From contig NZ_JAPEOB010000002.1 of assembly GCF_026341775.1 (NCBI RefSeq), forward strand, positions 1,364,001-1,428,000: a stretch of 64,000 nucleotides of DNA, given 5' to 3'. Both the position numbers and the translations under genes were made by a program. Positions 13,561-25,046 of the stretch are shown piece by piece (position 1 is the stretch's first letter; each line of letters opens with the position of its first letter). The notes under the pieces are model-generated. The model had not been told where the DNA came from, did no database searches, and saw only the letters and a list, made by a program, of their open reading frames with translations. Source of the DNA: Streptomyces sp. NBC_00654. Its GTDB lineage: Bacteria; Actinomycetota; Actinomycetes; Streptomycetales; Streptomycetaceae.

Positions 13561-14843
13561 GCGAGCTTCCCGTCGACGACCGTGGCACGGCCCCGCAGGA
13601 AGGTGTGGGTCACTCGGCCCGGCAGCTCACGACCCTCGTAGGGAGTGTTGCGGCTGCGGGACGCGAAGCCCGCGGGGTCCACGACCCCACGGTATGCCGG
13701 ATCGACCAGAGTGAGGTTGGCGGGCTCACCCGCCGAGATGGGCCGGCCGTGTCCTTCGAGGCGGCCGATGGCCGCGGGGCGCAGCGACATGCGGTCGGCC
13801 ACGCCCGCCCAGTCGATGAGGCCGGTGTCCACCATCGTCTGCTGGACGACGGAGAGCGCGGTCTCCAGGCCCACCATGCCCATGGCGGCCGCGGCCCACT
13901 CGCAGTCCTTGTCCTCGTGCGGGTGCGGGGCGTGGTCGGTGGCGACGCAGTCGATGGTGCCGTCGGCGAGTGCCTCGCGCAGGGCCATCACATCGGCCTC
14001 GGTGCGCAGCGGCGGGTTCACCTTGTAGACCGGGTTGTAGGACCGGACGAGCTCGTCGGTGAGGAGCAGGTGGTGCGGGGTGACCTCGGCCGTGACGTTC
14101 CAGCCCTTGGACTTGGCCCAGCGCACGATGTCCACGGAGCCGGCGGTCGAGAGGTGGCAGATGTGCACCCGGGAGCCGACGTGGGCGGCGAGGAGGACAT
14201 CGCGGGCGATGATCGACTCCTCGGCGACGGCGGGCCAGCCGCCGAGCCCGAGTTCGGCGGAGACGATGCCCTCGTTCATCTGGGCGCCCTCGGTGAGGCG
14301 GGGCTCCTGGGCGTGCTGGGCGACGACGCCGTCGAACGCCTTGACGTACTCCAGGGCCCGCCGCATGATCACCGCGTCGTCGACGCACTTGCCGTCGTCG
14401 GAGAAGACCCGCACTCCGGCGGCCGAGTCGTGCATCGCGCCGAGCTCGGCGAGCTGCTTGCCCTCCAGGCCGACGGTGACGGCCCCGATGGGCTGCACAT
14501 CGCAGTAGCCGGACTCCTTGCCCAGGCGCCAGACCTGCTCGACGACTCCGGCGGTGTCGGCGACCGGGAAGGTGTTGGCCATGGCGTGGACGGCGGTGAA
14601 GCCGCCGACCGCCGCGGCCTTGGTGCCGGTGAGGACGGTCTCGGAGTCCTCGCGGCCGGGCTCGCGCAGATGGGTGTGCAGGTCGACCAGGCCCGGCAGC
14701 AGGACCTGGCCCGCCGCCTCGACGACCGTGGCGTCCCCGGCCTCGATGCCGGTGCCGACCCGCTCGATGGTCTCGCCGTCGATGAGGACGTCGCCCGGCG
14801 CGCCGCCGAGGATCTTCGCACCGCGGATAAGGATCTTGCTCAT
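13557..14843 (-). CDS. pyrC: Dihydroorotase
   Basis: Cyclises carbamoyl aspartate to dihydroorotate. The 428 residues are of the long class-I (amidohydrolase) type. Metal-binding motifs are visible: [10 protein letters not shown] near residue 60, [15 protein letters not shown] and [12 protein letters not shown]. The ATG ([11 protein letters not shown]) starts two bases after the pyrB stop, and its stop overlaps the start of the small membrane gene, so it is inside the operon. Confidence 0.97.
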   Translation of the reverse strand: MSKILIRGAKILGGAPGDVLIDGETIERVGTGIEAGDATVVEAAGQVLLPGLVDLHTHLREPGREDSETVLTGTKAAAVGGFTAVHAMANTFPVADTAGVVEQVWRLGKESGYCDVQPIGAVTVGLEGKQLAELGAMHDSAAGVRVFSDDGKCVDDAVIMRRALEYVKAFDGVVAQHAQEPRLTEGAQMNEGIVSAELGLGGWPAVAEESIIARDVLLAAHVGSRVHICHLSTAGSVDIVRWAKSKGWNVTAEVTPHHLLLTDELVRSYNPVYKVNPPLRTEADVMALREALADGTIDCVATDHAPHPHEDKDCEWAAAAMGMVGLETALSVVQQTMVDTGLIDWAGVADRMSLRPAAIGRLEGHGRPISAGEPANLTLVDPAYRGVVDPAGFASRSRNTPYEGRELPGRVTHTFLRGRATVVDGKLA

Positions 14844-14845
14844 GG

Positions 14846-15826
14846 TTACTTGTTCTCCTCGGTACGGGCGGAAGTGGCGGGGGCGGCGGAGCCGCCGAGC
14901 AGCAGGTACAGGACGGCCATGCGGATCGAGACGCCGTTGGCGACCTGCTCGACGACCGTGCAGCGGTCGGAGTCGGCGACCTCGGCGGTGATCTCCATGC
15001 CGCGGACCATCGGGCCGGGGTGCATGACGATGGCGTGGCCGGGCATCCTGGCCATCCGCTCGCCGTCCAGGCCGTAGCGGCGGGAGTACTCGCGCTCGGT
15101 CGGGAAGTACGCGGCGTTCATCCGTTCACGCTGCACACGCAGCATCATCACCGCGTCGGAGTCGGGCAGCACCTCGTCCAGGCTGTAGCTGACGTCACAG
15201 GGCCACTGCTCGACGCCGACCGGCACCAGGGTCGGCGGGGCCACCAGGGTGACGTGCGCGCCGAGCGTGGTCAGGAGATGGACGTTGGAACGGGCGACCC
15301 GGCTGTGCAGGATGTCGCCGACCACGGTGATCCGGCGGCCTTCGAGGTCCCGGCCCAGTCCGCTGTCGGCGCCGACCAGCCGGCGGCGCATGGTGAACGC
15401 GTCGAGGAGCGCCTGGGTGGGGTGCTCGTGGGTGCCGTCACCGGCGTTGACCACGGCGCCGTCGATCCAGCCGGAGGTGGCCAGCCGGTACGGGGCGCCC
15501 GAGGCGCCGTGCCGGATGACGACGGCGTCCGCGCCCATCGCCTCCAGGGTCAGGGCGGTGTCCTTGAGCGACTCGCCCTTGGAGACGGACGAACCCTTCG
15601 CGGAGAAGTTGATGACATCGGCGGAGAGGCGCTTGGCGGCGGCCTCGAAGGAGATGCGGGTACGGGTCGAGTCCTCGAAGAAGAGGTTGACGACCGTACG
15701 GCCGCGCAGGGTCGGGAGCTTCTTGATCGGCCGGTCCGCGACACGGGCCATTTCCTCGGCGGTGTCGAGGATCAGGACGGCGTCGTCGCGGGTGAGGTCG
15801 GCGGCCGAGATGAGGTGACGCTTCAT
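14846..15826 (-). CDS. pyrB: Aspartate carbamoyltransferase catalytic subunit
   Basis: Joins carbamoyl phosphate and aspartate, the committed step. The 326 residues carry [13 protein letters not shown] (carbamoyl phosphate binding) and [12 protein letters not shown]. No regulatory chain (PyrI) is present nearby, as expected for actinobacteria. The ATG ([14 protein letters not shown]) has GGAGAA upstream. About 94 bases separate it from pyrR and contain a hairpin. Confidence 0.97.
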   Translation of the reverse strand: MKRHLISAADLTRDDAVLILDTAEEMARVADRPIKKLPTLRGRTVVNLFFEDSTRTRISFEAAAKRLSADVINFSAKGSSVSKGESLKDTALTLEAMGADAVVIRHGASGAPYRLATSGWIDGAVVNAGDGTHEHPTQALLDAFTMRRRLVGADSGLGRDLEGRRITVVGDILHSRVARSNVHLLTTLGAHVTLVAPPTLVPVGVEQWPCDVSYSLDEVLPDSDAVMMLRVQRERMNAAYFPTEREYSRRYGLDGERMARMPGHAIVMHPGPMVRGMEITAEVADSDRCTVVEQVANGVSIRMAVLYLLLGGSAAPATSARTEENK

Positions 15827-15884
15827 CTGGGGGTTCTCCGGGTGGCTGGAGGGGTTTCCCGGCATGCGGGCGTGCGGAAGCTGC

Positions 15885-15908
15885 CGTACGGCCCCACGGG
15901 GCCGCACG
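15885..15908 (-). other. Hairpin between pyrR and pyrB
   Basis: CGTACGGCCCC and GGGGCCGCACG pair over 11 bp with one mismatch and a two-base gap, just past the pyrR stop. It could be a partial terminator or an RNA processing site that sets the PyrR to PyrB ratio. Confidence 0.4.
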
Positions 15909-15920
15909 GGAGGGGGTGGG

Positions 15921-16555
<635 letters not shown>

Positions 16556-16637
16556 GAAATTGCGTCATCCACGTTACCAGGGCTTGCACCGGGCCCTGGC
16601 GGCACCCCCGGGAGGTACCGGTCCGAACCCTTTCGGC

Positions 16638-16667
16638 TTGACGCATCCAAGTAACGCTGCGTAACCT
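16638..16667 (+). promoter_or_regulatory. bldD promoter
   Basis: A -35 TTGACG and a -10 TAACCT are separated by 18 bases, close to the vegetative Streptomyces consensus. The transcription start would be about 50 bases before the bldD ATG. Confidence 0.65.
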
Positions 16668-16680
16668 CACAGTGAGTTAC
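16651..16680 (+). promoter_or_regulatory. Tandem BldD operator boxes (autoregulation)
   Basis: Two adjoining 15-base boxes. GTAACGCTGCGTAAC fits the published BldD consensus (nTnACnC(A/T)GnGTnAn) at every fixed position. CTCACAGTGAGTTAC fits at all but one. They cover the -10 element and the predicted start, which agrees with the known repression of bldD by its own product with c-di-GMP. Confidence 0.8.
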
Positions 16681-16727
16681 CAGCCACGCGGCGGAGCCGC
16701 AGAATGTTCCAGCGTCCGGGGAGCCTT

Positions 16728-17228
16728 ATGTCCAGCGAATACGCAAAACAGCTCGGGGCCAAGCTCCGCGCCATCCGCACCCAGCAGGGCCTCTCCCTCC
16801 ACGGCGTGGAGGAGAAGTCGCAGGGCCGTTGGAAGGCCGTCGTGGTCGGTTCGTACGAGCGCGGCGACCGTGCCGTCACCGTGCAGCGCCTCGCCGAGCT
16901 GGCGGATTTCTACGGGGTCCCGGTGCAGGAGCTGCTGCCCGGCACGACTCCGGGCGGGGCCGCCGAGCCGCCGCCGAAGCTCGTCCTGGACCTGGAGCGC
17001 CTCGCCCATGTCCCGCCGGAGAAGGCCGGACCGCTGCAGCGCTACGCCGCGACGATCCAGAGCCAGCGCGGTGACTACAACGGCAAGGTGCTGTCGATCC
17101 GCCAGGACGACCTGCGCACGCTGGCCGTGATCTACGACCAGTCGCCGTCCGTGCTCACGGAGCAGCTGATCAGCTGGGGTGTGCTGGACGCCGACGCACG
17201 CCGCGCGGTCGCGCACGAGGAGGGCTGA
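16728..17228 (+). CDS. bldD: BldD, c-di-GMP-dependent master repressor of development
   Basis: Holds Streptomyces in vegetative growth by repressing sporulation genes when dimerised by tetrameric cyclic-di-GMP. The 166 residues have an N-terminal XRE-type helix-turn-helix (LGAKLRAIRTQQGLSLHGVEEK) and a C-terminal domain with the exact signature RGD (114-116), eight residues, RQDD (125-128). The ATG (MSSEYAKQLG) follows GGGGAG; an earlier in-frame ATG is less well placed. The promoter carries BldD boxes. Confidence 0.97.
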   Translation: MSSEYAKQLGAKLRAIRTQQGLSLHGVEEKSQGRWKAVVVGSYERGDRAVTVQRLAELADFYGVPVQELLPGTTPGGAAEPPPKLVLDLERLAHVPPEKAGPLQRYAATIQSQRGDYNGKVLSIRQDDLRTLAVIYDQSPSVLTEQLISWGVLDADARRAVAHEEG

Positions 17229-17351
17229 GACACTCTCTCGGCCCAAAGGCCCTCCCCCCAGGGAGCGGCCGCACCGCAGAAACGTACCGCCGGGTCGGCG
17301 GGGCCCTTCCGGGAGCCCCGCCTGCCCGGCGTTCTCATTGCCCGGCCGGCC

Positions 17352-17396
17352 CGCCCGCCGCGGCAGGCGCGCCCGCCGCGGCAGGCGCGGCAGGCG
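17352..17396. repeat. 18-bp direct repeat after bldD
   Basis: CGCCCGCCGCGGCAGGCG occurs twice in tandem and then as a 9-base partial copy (CGGCAGGCG). The sequence is GC-rich and non-coding. The rest of the 270-base gap holds the terminator described next and nothing else I can name. Confidence 0.6.
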
Positions 17397-17444
17397 ATTT
17401 CCCCGCCATCGCGCCGGGACAGCCTCGGGACAGCCCGGAGATGG

Positions 17445-17480
17445 CGAAGGGCCCGCGGTCGGCAGACCGCGGGCCCTTCG
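17445..17480. terminator. Bidirectional terminator between bldD and nusB
   Basis: A perfect 16-bp inverted repeat (CGAAGGGCCCGCGGTC, loop GGCA) lies between the converging bldD and nusB genes. Confidence 0.8.
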
Positions 17481-17500
17481 TCGGCAGAACGCCGCCGGGG

Positions 17501-17932
17501 TTACTGCTCCCGGCGGAGATTCGGCTTGAGGTCCTTGAAACGGGCCAGCAGGCCGTTCACGAAGGACGGGGAGTCATCGGTGGAGAACTCCTTGGCGAGC
17601 TGGACCGCCTCGTCGATCACCACGGCGTCCGGGGTCTCGTCCAGCCAGATCAGCTCGTACGCACCGAGCCGCAGGATGTTCCGGTCCACGACCGGCATCC
17701 GGTCGAGCTCCCAGTCCACGGCGTAGGTGACGATGAGGTCGTCGATCCGCTCCGCGTACTGCGCGTAGCCCTCGACGAGCTCCATCGTGAATTCGCCGAC
17801 CGGCGGCTGACGGTCGTCGGTCCGCGAGTGCCGAACCCAGTCCGCGAGGACCGTCTGCACGGACTCACCGCGCTGGTCGGCCTCGAAGAGGATCTGGAAG
17901 GCGCGCTTGCGGGCCTTGTTCCGGGCAGCCAC
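17501..17932 (-). CDS. nusB: Transcription antitermination factor NusB
   Basis: All-helical RNA-binding factor that, with NusE/S10, NusA and NusG, supports rRNA transcription antitermination. The 143 residues match the family, with the arginine-rich N-terminus (MAARNKARKRAFQILFEADQRG) and the conserved VDRNILRLGAYELIW and VVIDEAVQLAKEF segments. The GTG start lies two bases after the efp stop, so efp and nusB are one transcript. Confidence 0.96.
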   Translation of the reverse strand: MAARNKARKRAFQILFEADQRGESVQTVLADWVRHSRTDDRQPPVGEFTMELVEGYAQYAERIDDLIVTYAVDWELDRMPVVDRNILRLGAYELIWLDETPDAVVIDEAVQLAKEFSTDDSPSFVNGLLARFKDLKPNLRREQ

Positions 17933-17934
17933 GG

Positions 17935-18501
17935 TTAGCTGTTCACCCGGCCGAGGTAGTCGCCGGTGCGGGTGTCGACCTTGATCTTCTCGCCGGTGGT
18001 GATGAAGAGCGGCACGCCGATCTCGTAACCGGTCTCCAGGGTGGCGGGCTTGCTGCCACCGGTGGAGCGGTCGCCCTGGACGCCCGGGTCGGTGTGCTGG
18101 ATGGTCAGCTCGACCGCGGCCGGCAGCTCGACGTACAGCACCTCGCCCTCGTGCTGGGCGACGGAGGCGGTGAAGCCCTCGATCAGGAAGTTGGCGGCGT
18201 CGCCGACAGCCTTGCGGTCGACCATCAGCTGGTCGTAGGTGTTCATGTCCATGAAGACGAAGTACTCGCCGTCCATGTACGAGAACTGCATGTCTCGGCG
18301 GTCAATGGTGGCCGTCTCGACCTTCACACCGGCGTTGAACGTCTTGTCGACGACCTTGCCGGAGAGCACGTTCTTGAGCTTGGTGCGCACGAAGGCGGGG
18401 CCCTTGCCGGGCTTGACGTGCTGGAACTCGACGACGGACCAGAGCTGGCCTCCGTCGAGCTTGAGCACCAGGCCGTTCTTGAGGTCGTTCGTGGAAGCCA
18501 C
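17935..18501 (-). CDS. efp: Elongation factor P (PGKGP type)
   Basis: Helps ribosomes through polyproline stretches. The 188 residues are full length, with the KOW-like N-domain and two OB-fold domains. The tip loop reads [12 protein letters not shown], so Lys33 lies in a PGKGP context. This actinobacterial subfamily is reported to work with an unmodified lysine, and no epmA, epmB or ymfI gene is nearby. The ATG follows GGAGA. It forms a unit with nusB and probably with the upstream M24 gene (50 bases away). Confidence 0.96.
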   Translation of the reverse strand: MASTNDLKNGLVLKLDGGQLWSVVEFQHVKPGKGPAFVRTKLKNVLSGKVVDKTFNAGVKVETATIDRRDMQFSYMDGEYFVFMDMNTYDQLMVDRKAVGDAANFLIEGFTASVAQHEGEVLYVELPAAVELTIQHTDPGVQGDRSTGGSKPATLETGYEIGVPLFITTGEKIKVDTRTGDYLGRVNS

Positions 18502-18551
18502 GGTTGCGGAATCTCCTGGACTGAAGCTGGTGGAACGGCCAAGGATGCGCG

Positions 18552-19658
18552 CTAGAGCGCGAGCAGCTCCTTGGTCGTAATGGTGAGTAGCTCGGGTCCG
18601 CCGTCCGCCTCGGGGCGCACGACGAGCGTGTCATCGATCCGGACACCGCCCCGGCCCGGGAGGTGGACCCCCGGTTCGACGGTGACCGGCACACAAGCGT
18701 CCAGTTTACCCATGGCCGTCGGTGCCAATTGCGGGTCCTCGTCGATTTCGAGCCCCACCCCGTGCCCGGTCCAGGGTACGAGGCCCTCTCCATGGCCCGC
18801 GCGGTCCAGCAGATGACGCGACGCGTGGTCCACGTCGCGATAGGCGGCACCCGGGACCAGGGCTTCCCTTCCGGCCCGCTGAGCGGCGAAAACGAGGTCG
18901 TACAGCTCGATCTGCCAGTCCGCCGGAGTCGTGCCGATGACAAAGGTGCGGCCGATCTCGCACCGGTAGCCGCGATAGCTCGCGCCCAGGCAGACGGAGA
19001 GGAAATCGCCTTCCTCCACCCGGCGGTCCGAGGGCCGGTGACGCCCCTGGCCGGAGTTCGGGCCGGTGGCGACGGAGGTTTCGAAGGCGGCGCCGTCCGC
19101 GCCGTGGTCCACCAGACGGCGCTCCAGCTCCAGGGCGAGGTGACGCTCGGTACGGCCCACCAGGATCGATTCGAGCAGTTCGCCCAGGGCCTGGTCGGTG
19201 ATCTCGGCGGCGATCCGCAGACAGGCGATCTCCTCCTCGTCCTTGACGACGCGCAGCTGCTCCACCGTGAAGCCCAGATCGGCCAGGTGCAGCCTCGGGG
19301 CGACCGAGCCCATGGCCCGGTGCCGGGCGACCGTCAGATCGTGCTCCTCGATGGCGAGGGACTCCGCCCCCGAGGACATCGCCAGGTCGGCGGCGGCCAC
19401 GACCGGGTCGCCGCCGGGCGCGGGCAGCACGGACAGCCGAAGCGCTTCGTCGGGCCGCCCGTGGGAGGGGTCGCCCGTCGGGGCGCGGGGGCAGAGCAGC
19501 ACGTCCTCGCCGGGGCCGAGCAGCAGCACGGCGCCGGGAGGGGCTCCGCCCGCGAGATAGCGGACGTTGGCGGGGCGGGAGACCAGGGCTGCCGCGGATC
19601 CGACGGCGGCGCACCGGTCGCGGAGCAGCCCGCGTCGGACGGCGTACACCTCTGACAT
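18552..19658 (-). CDS. M24 (aminopeptidase P/prolidase) family protein with altered metal site
   Basis: The 368 residues have the creatinase-like N-domain and the pita-bread M24 fold, as in Xaa-Pro peptidases. Several catalytic positions differ from the usual set. The first Asp is Cys223 (SVCLGA), the second Asp is Glu234 ([10 protein letters not shown]), the HE pair is D306-E307 (GLEIDEDP), and the last Glu is Asp342 (GVRIDDT). Only His299 and Glu328 remain. It may therefore be a non-peptidase or a metal-poor enzyme like creatinase. In the same place as SCO1492 of S. coelicolor, as I recall, and upstream of efp. Confidence 0.88.
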   Translation of the reverse strand: MSEVYAVRRGLLRDRCAAVGSAAALVSRPANVRYLAGGAPPGAVLLLGPGEDVLLCPRAPTGDPSHGRPDEALRLSVLPAPGGDPVVAAADLAMSSGAESLAIEEHDLTVARHRAMGSVAPRLHLADLGFTVEQLRVVKDEEEIACLRIAAEITDQALGELLESILVGRTERHLALELERRLVDHGADGAAFETSVATGPNSGQGRHRPSDRRVEEGDFLSVCLGASYRGYRCEIGRTFVIGTTPADWQIELYDLVFAAQRAGREALVPGAAYRDVDHASRHLLDRAGHGEGLVPWTGHGVGLEIDEDPQLAPTAMGKLDACVPVTVEPGVHLPGRGGVRIDDTLVVRPEADGGPELLTITTKELLAL

Positions 19659-19731
19659 GCCCCGAGCGTACGAGCGGGGGCGGAGCTTCGCCCGGTCAGC
19701 GCATCCGACCGGGGGGCGGATCACCGGCGCC

Positions 19732-20628
19732 CTACCAGGCGGGCGGGCTGGCGAGGGAACGGGCCAGCACGTCGTCCAGGACCCGGGCGGTGGTCTCCAC
19801 GTCGTACGTGGAATTGTCGATGATGGGCAGGCCCGAGCCGTACCAGCCGGCCATCCGGCCGTGGATCCGGGCCACTTCCTCGTCGGACAGGCGCCGGTTG
19901 CCGCTGCGGGCGGCGTTGCGCTCCAGGACGATCTCCAGTCCGGGGAGCAGGACGACGGGGAGCAGCCCGGGGCCGACATGGCGCTTCCAGCCGCCGAGAC
20001 CGACGACGGGCCGGTCCGGGAAGACCGCGTCGTCGAGGATGCAGGAGATGCCGTTGGCGAGGAAATTGCGGGCGGCGAACCCACAGGTGCGGCGTGCGAG
20101 GCGGTACTGCGCCTCGGAGTGGTCGTTCCAGCCGGCCTGCGGATCGGCGAAGCCGGAGCAGACCCATTCCCGTACGTCGTCGAGCGAGACATGCGCCGTG
20201 GGGACCCGGCGGCGGGCGGCCCAGAGCTTGGCGACGGTGGTCTTTCCGGCGCCGGCGGGGCCGATCAGCAGCACGGCGAGCGTCGCGGCGCCGGTGCCGG
20301 GCTCGGCGGGCGGCGCGGGCAGCGCCACGGGGCCGCCCGGGGGCAGCTGGACGTGGCCGGTGGTCTCCCGGGGAACGGGGGACGGCGCGTGCTGTGGCAC
20401 GGGAGCGTGCGGCGGGGCCGGGGCATGCGGTGGAGCGGGGGCATGCTGCGGGACCGGGCCGGGCACACCCTGCCCCGGGCCGTGACCGGGCGGCGGGGGT
20501 ATCGGCGGCGGTCCCGGTGGAACGGGCCGGCCGGGGTGGCCGGGGTGCTGGGCCTGGTGCGTCCAGCCGGCAGGTCCGTTTCCGGATCCTTGGGGCGGCG
20601 GCAGCGGGGCCCCCACTGCGTGCTGCAT
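19732..20628 (-). CDS. P-loop ATPase/kinase-like protein with proline-rich N-terminus
   Basis: The 298 residues fall into a disordered Pro/His/Ala-rich N-terminal third (repeats such as PAPPHAPAPPHAPVPQHAP, roughly residues 25-110) and an AAA_33/zeta-toxin-like P-loop domain. The Walker A loop is LLIGPAGAGKTTVAKLWA, and SLDDVREWVCSGF resembles the substrate aspartate region of such kinases. The ATG has GGAG nine bases upstream. The substrate is unknown. An RNA-end or small-molecule kinase is possible. The polyproline stretch is a likely client of EF-P two genes away. Gene of the SCO1493 type, from memory. Confidence 0.85.
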   Translation of the reverse strand: MQHAVGAPLPPPQGSGNGPAGWTHQAQHPGHPGRPVPPGPPPIPPPPGHGPGQGVPGPVPQHAPAPPHAPAPPHAPVPQHAPSPVPRETTGHVQLPPGGPVALPAPPAEPGTGAATLAVLLIGPAGAGKTTVAKLWAARRRVPTAHVSLDDVREWVCSGFADPQAGWNDHSEAQYRLARRTCGFAARNFLANGISCILDDAVFPDRPVVGLGGWKRHVGPGLLPVVLLPGLEIVLERNAARSGNRRLSDEEVARIHGRMAGWYGSGLPIIDNSTYDVETTARVLDDVLARSLASPPAW

Positions 20629-20684
20629 CCGGTGCCACTCCGTCTCGTACAGGCAACTGACGCTGATCGGACGGCCACCGTACC

Positions 20685-20718
20685 TTCCCGGGCCGTCACT
20701 GGGTGAACGGCCCGGGAA
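20685..20718 (-). terminator. Terminator after the aro gene cluster
   Basis: A perfect 12-bp inverted repeat (TTCCCGGGCCGT, 10-base loop) lies just past the aroQ stop. Confidence 0.7.
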
Positions 20719-20759
20719 CGTCCGAAGTGCCCGGCGGCCACGCCCGGATGGGACGGCTG

Positions 20760-24027
<3,268 letters not shown>

Positions 24028-24182
24028 CGGTGCTCCTCATGCTCGCGCCCTGAAACTGCGGCGGCGCGACCGGGTGCGCGGCCCTGGCCCGCCGCCCCCG
24101 ATCCTCCCACGACCGGGGCGGCGAACCGGCCGCCGGTCCAGCAGACGGACGATCCGGCCATCCCTCGGGGAGGCTGCGCGGA

Positions 24183-24205
24183 GCCCGCCGGGTTCCCGGC
24201 GGGGC
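24183..24205 (-). terminator. Hairpin after aroE
   Basis: GCCCGCCGGG and CCCGGCGGGGC pair with a two-base loop directly after the aroE stop. It may end or attenuate the upstream transcript. The aroC group may have its own promoter in the 140 bases that follow. Confidence 0.5.
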
Positions 24206-24209
24206 CCGG

Positions 24210-25046
24210 TCAGCGGGCCGCGAGCGCCGCTTCCCCGGCGCTCCGCATGGCGGCGAGAGGCGCCGGAACGTGGCCGGTCATCTGCTCGACCTGGAGCACC
24301 GCCTGGTGCACCAGAAGGTCCAGACCTCCGATGACCGCGCCCGCACGGGCGGTCCACGCCGAGGCGAGAGCGGTCGGCCAGGGCTCGTACAGCACATCGA
24401 ACAGGGTGCCGGGCGCCTCCGGCACGGCGGTGGCGAGGCCGTCCGTGGTTCCTGCCGGGGTGGTGGCGATGACCAGCGGCTCGCGCAGTGCCCGCGCGCC
24501 TTCCGCCCAGTCGGCGATCCTGACGTCGACCCCGAGGCGCTCGCCCCAGGCACGCATCTCGGCTCCGCGCTCGCGGCTTCGTACGAAGGCGGTGACCGGC
24601 CCGGTACAGATCTCGGCGAGCGCGGCGAGGGCGGAGGAGGCGGTGGCTCCGGCACCGAGGACGGCGGCGGAGCCGACCTTCTCGGTGCCGCGTTCGCGCA
24701 GCGCGGCGATCATGCCCGGGATATCGGTGTTGTCGCCGACGCGGCGGCCGTCCTCGGTGAACACGACCGTGTTGACCGCCTCGACCGAGGACGCCGTCTC
24801 GGTGACCGAGTCCAGCAGGGGGATGACCGCCCGTTTGAGCGGCATGGTCAGCGAGAGCCCGGCCCAGGAGGAGTCCAGCCCCTCGATGAACCCGGGCAGC
24901 GCCGCCTCGTCGACCTCGAAACGGTCGTAGGACCAGTTCTCCAGGCCGAGTTCCGCGTACGCGGCCCGGTGCAGGGCCGGGGAGAGCGAGTGGGCGATGG
25001 GCGAGCCGAGTACGGCTGCCCGGTGGCGCCCGTCAGTCGAGGCCAT
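24210..25046 (-). CDS. aroE: Shikimate dehydrogenase
   Basis: NADP-dependent reduction of 3-dehydroshikimate. The 278 residues show the substrate motif SPIAHSLSPALHRAAYAELG, the catalytic Lys in LTMPLKRAVIP, GDNTDIPGM and the dinucleotide loop VLGAGATASSALAAL. The ATG (MASTDGRHRA) lies inside the end of mltG (14-base overlap), which is the start that fits the family. An upstream extension in frame is just mltG shadow. Confidence 0.95.
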   Translation of the reverse strand: MASTDGRHRAAVLGSPIAHSLSPALHRAAYAELGLENWSYDRFEVDEAALPGFIEGLDSSWAGLSLTMPLKRAVIPLLDSVTETASSVEAVNTVVFTEDGRRVGDNTDIPGMIAALRERGTEKVGSAAVLGAGATASSALAALAEICTGPVTAFVRSRERGAEMRAWGERLGVDVRIADWAEGARALREPLVIATTPAGTTDGLATAVPEAPGTLFDVLYEPWPTALASAWTARAGAVIGGLDLLVHQAVLQVEQMTGHVPAPLAAMRSAGEAALAAR

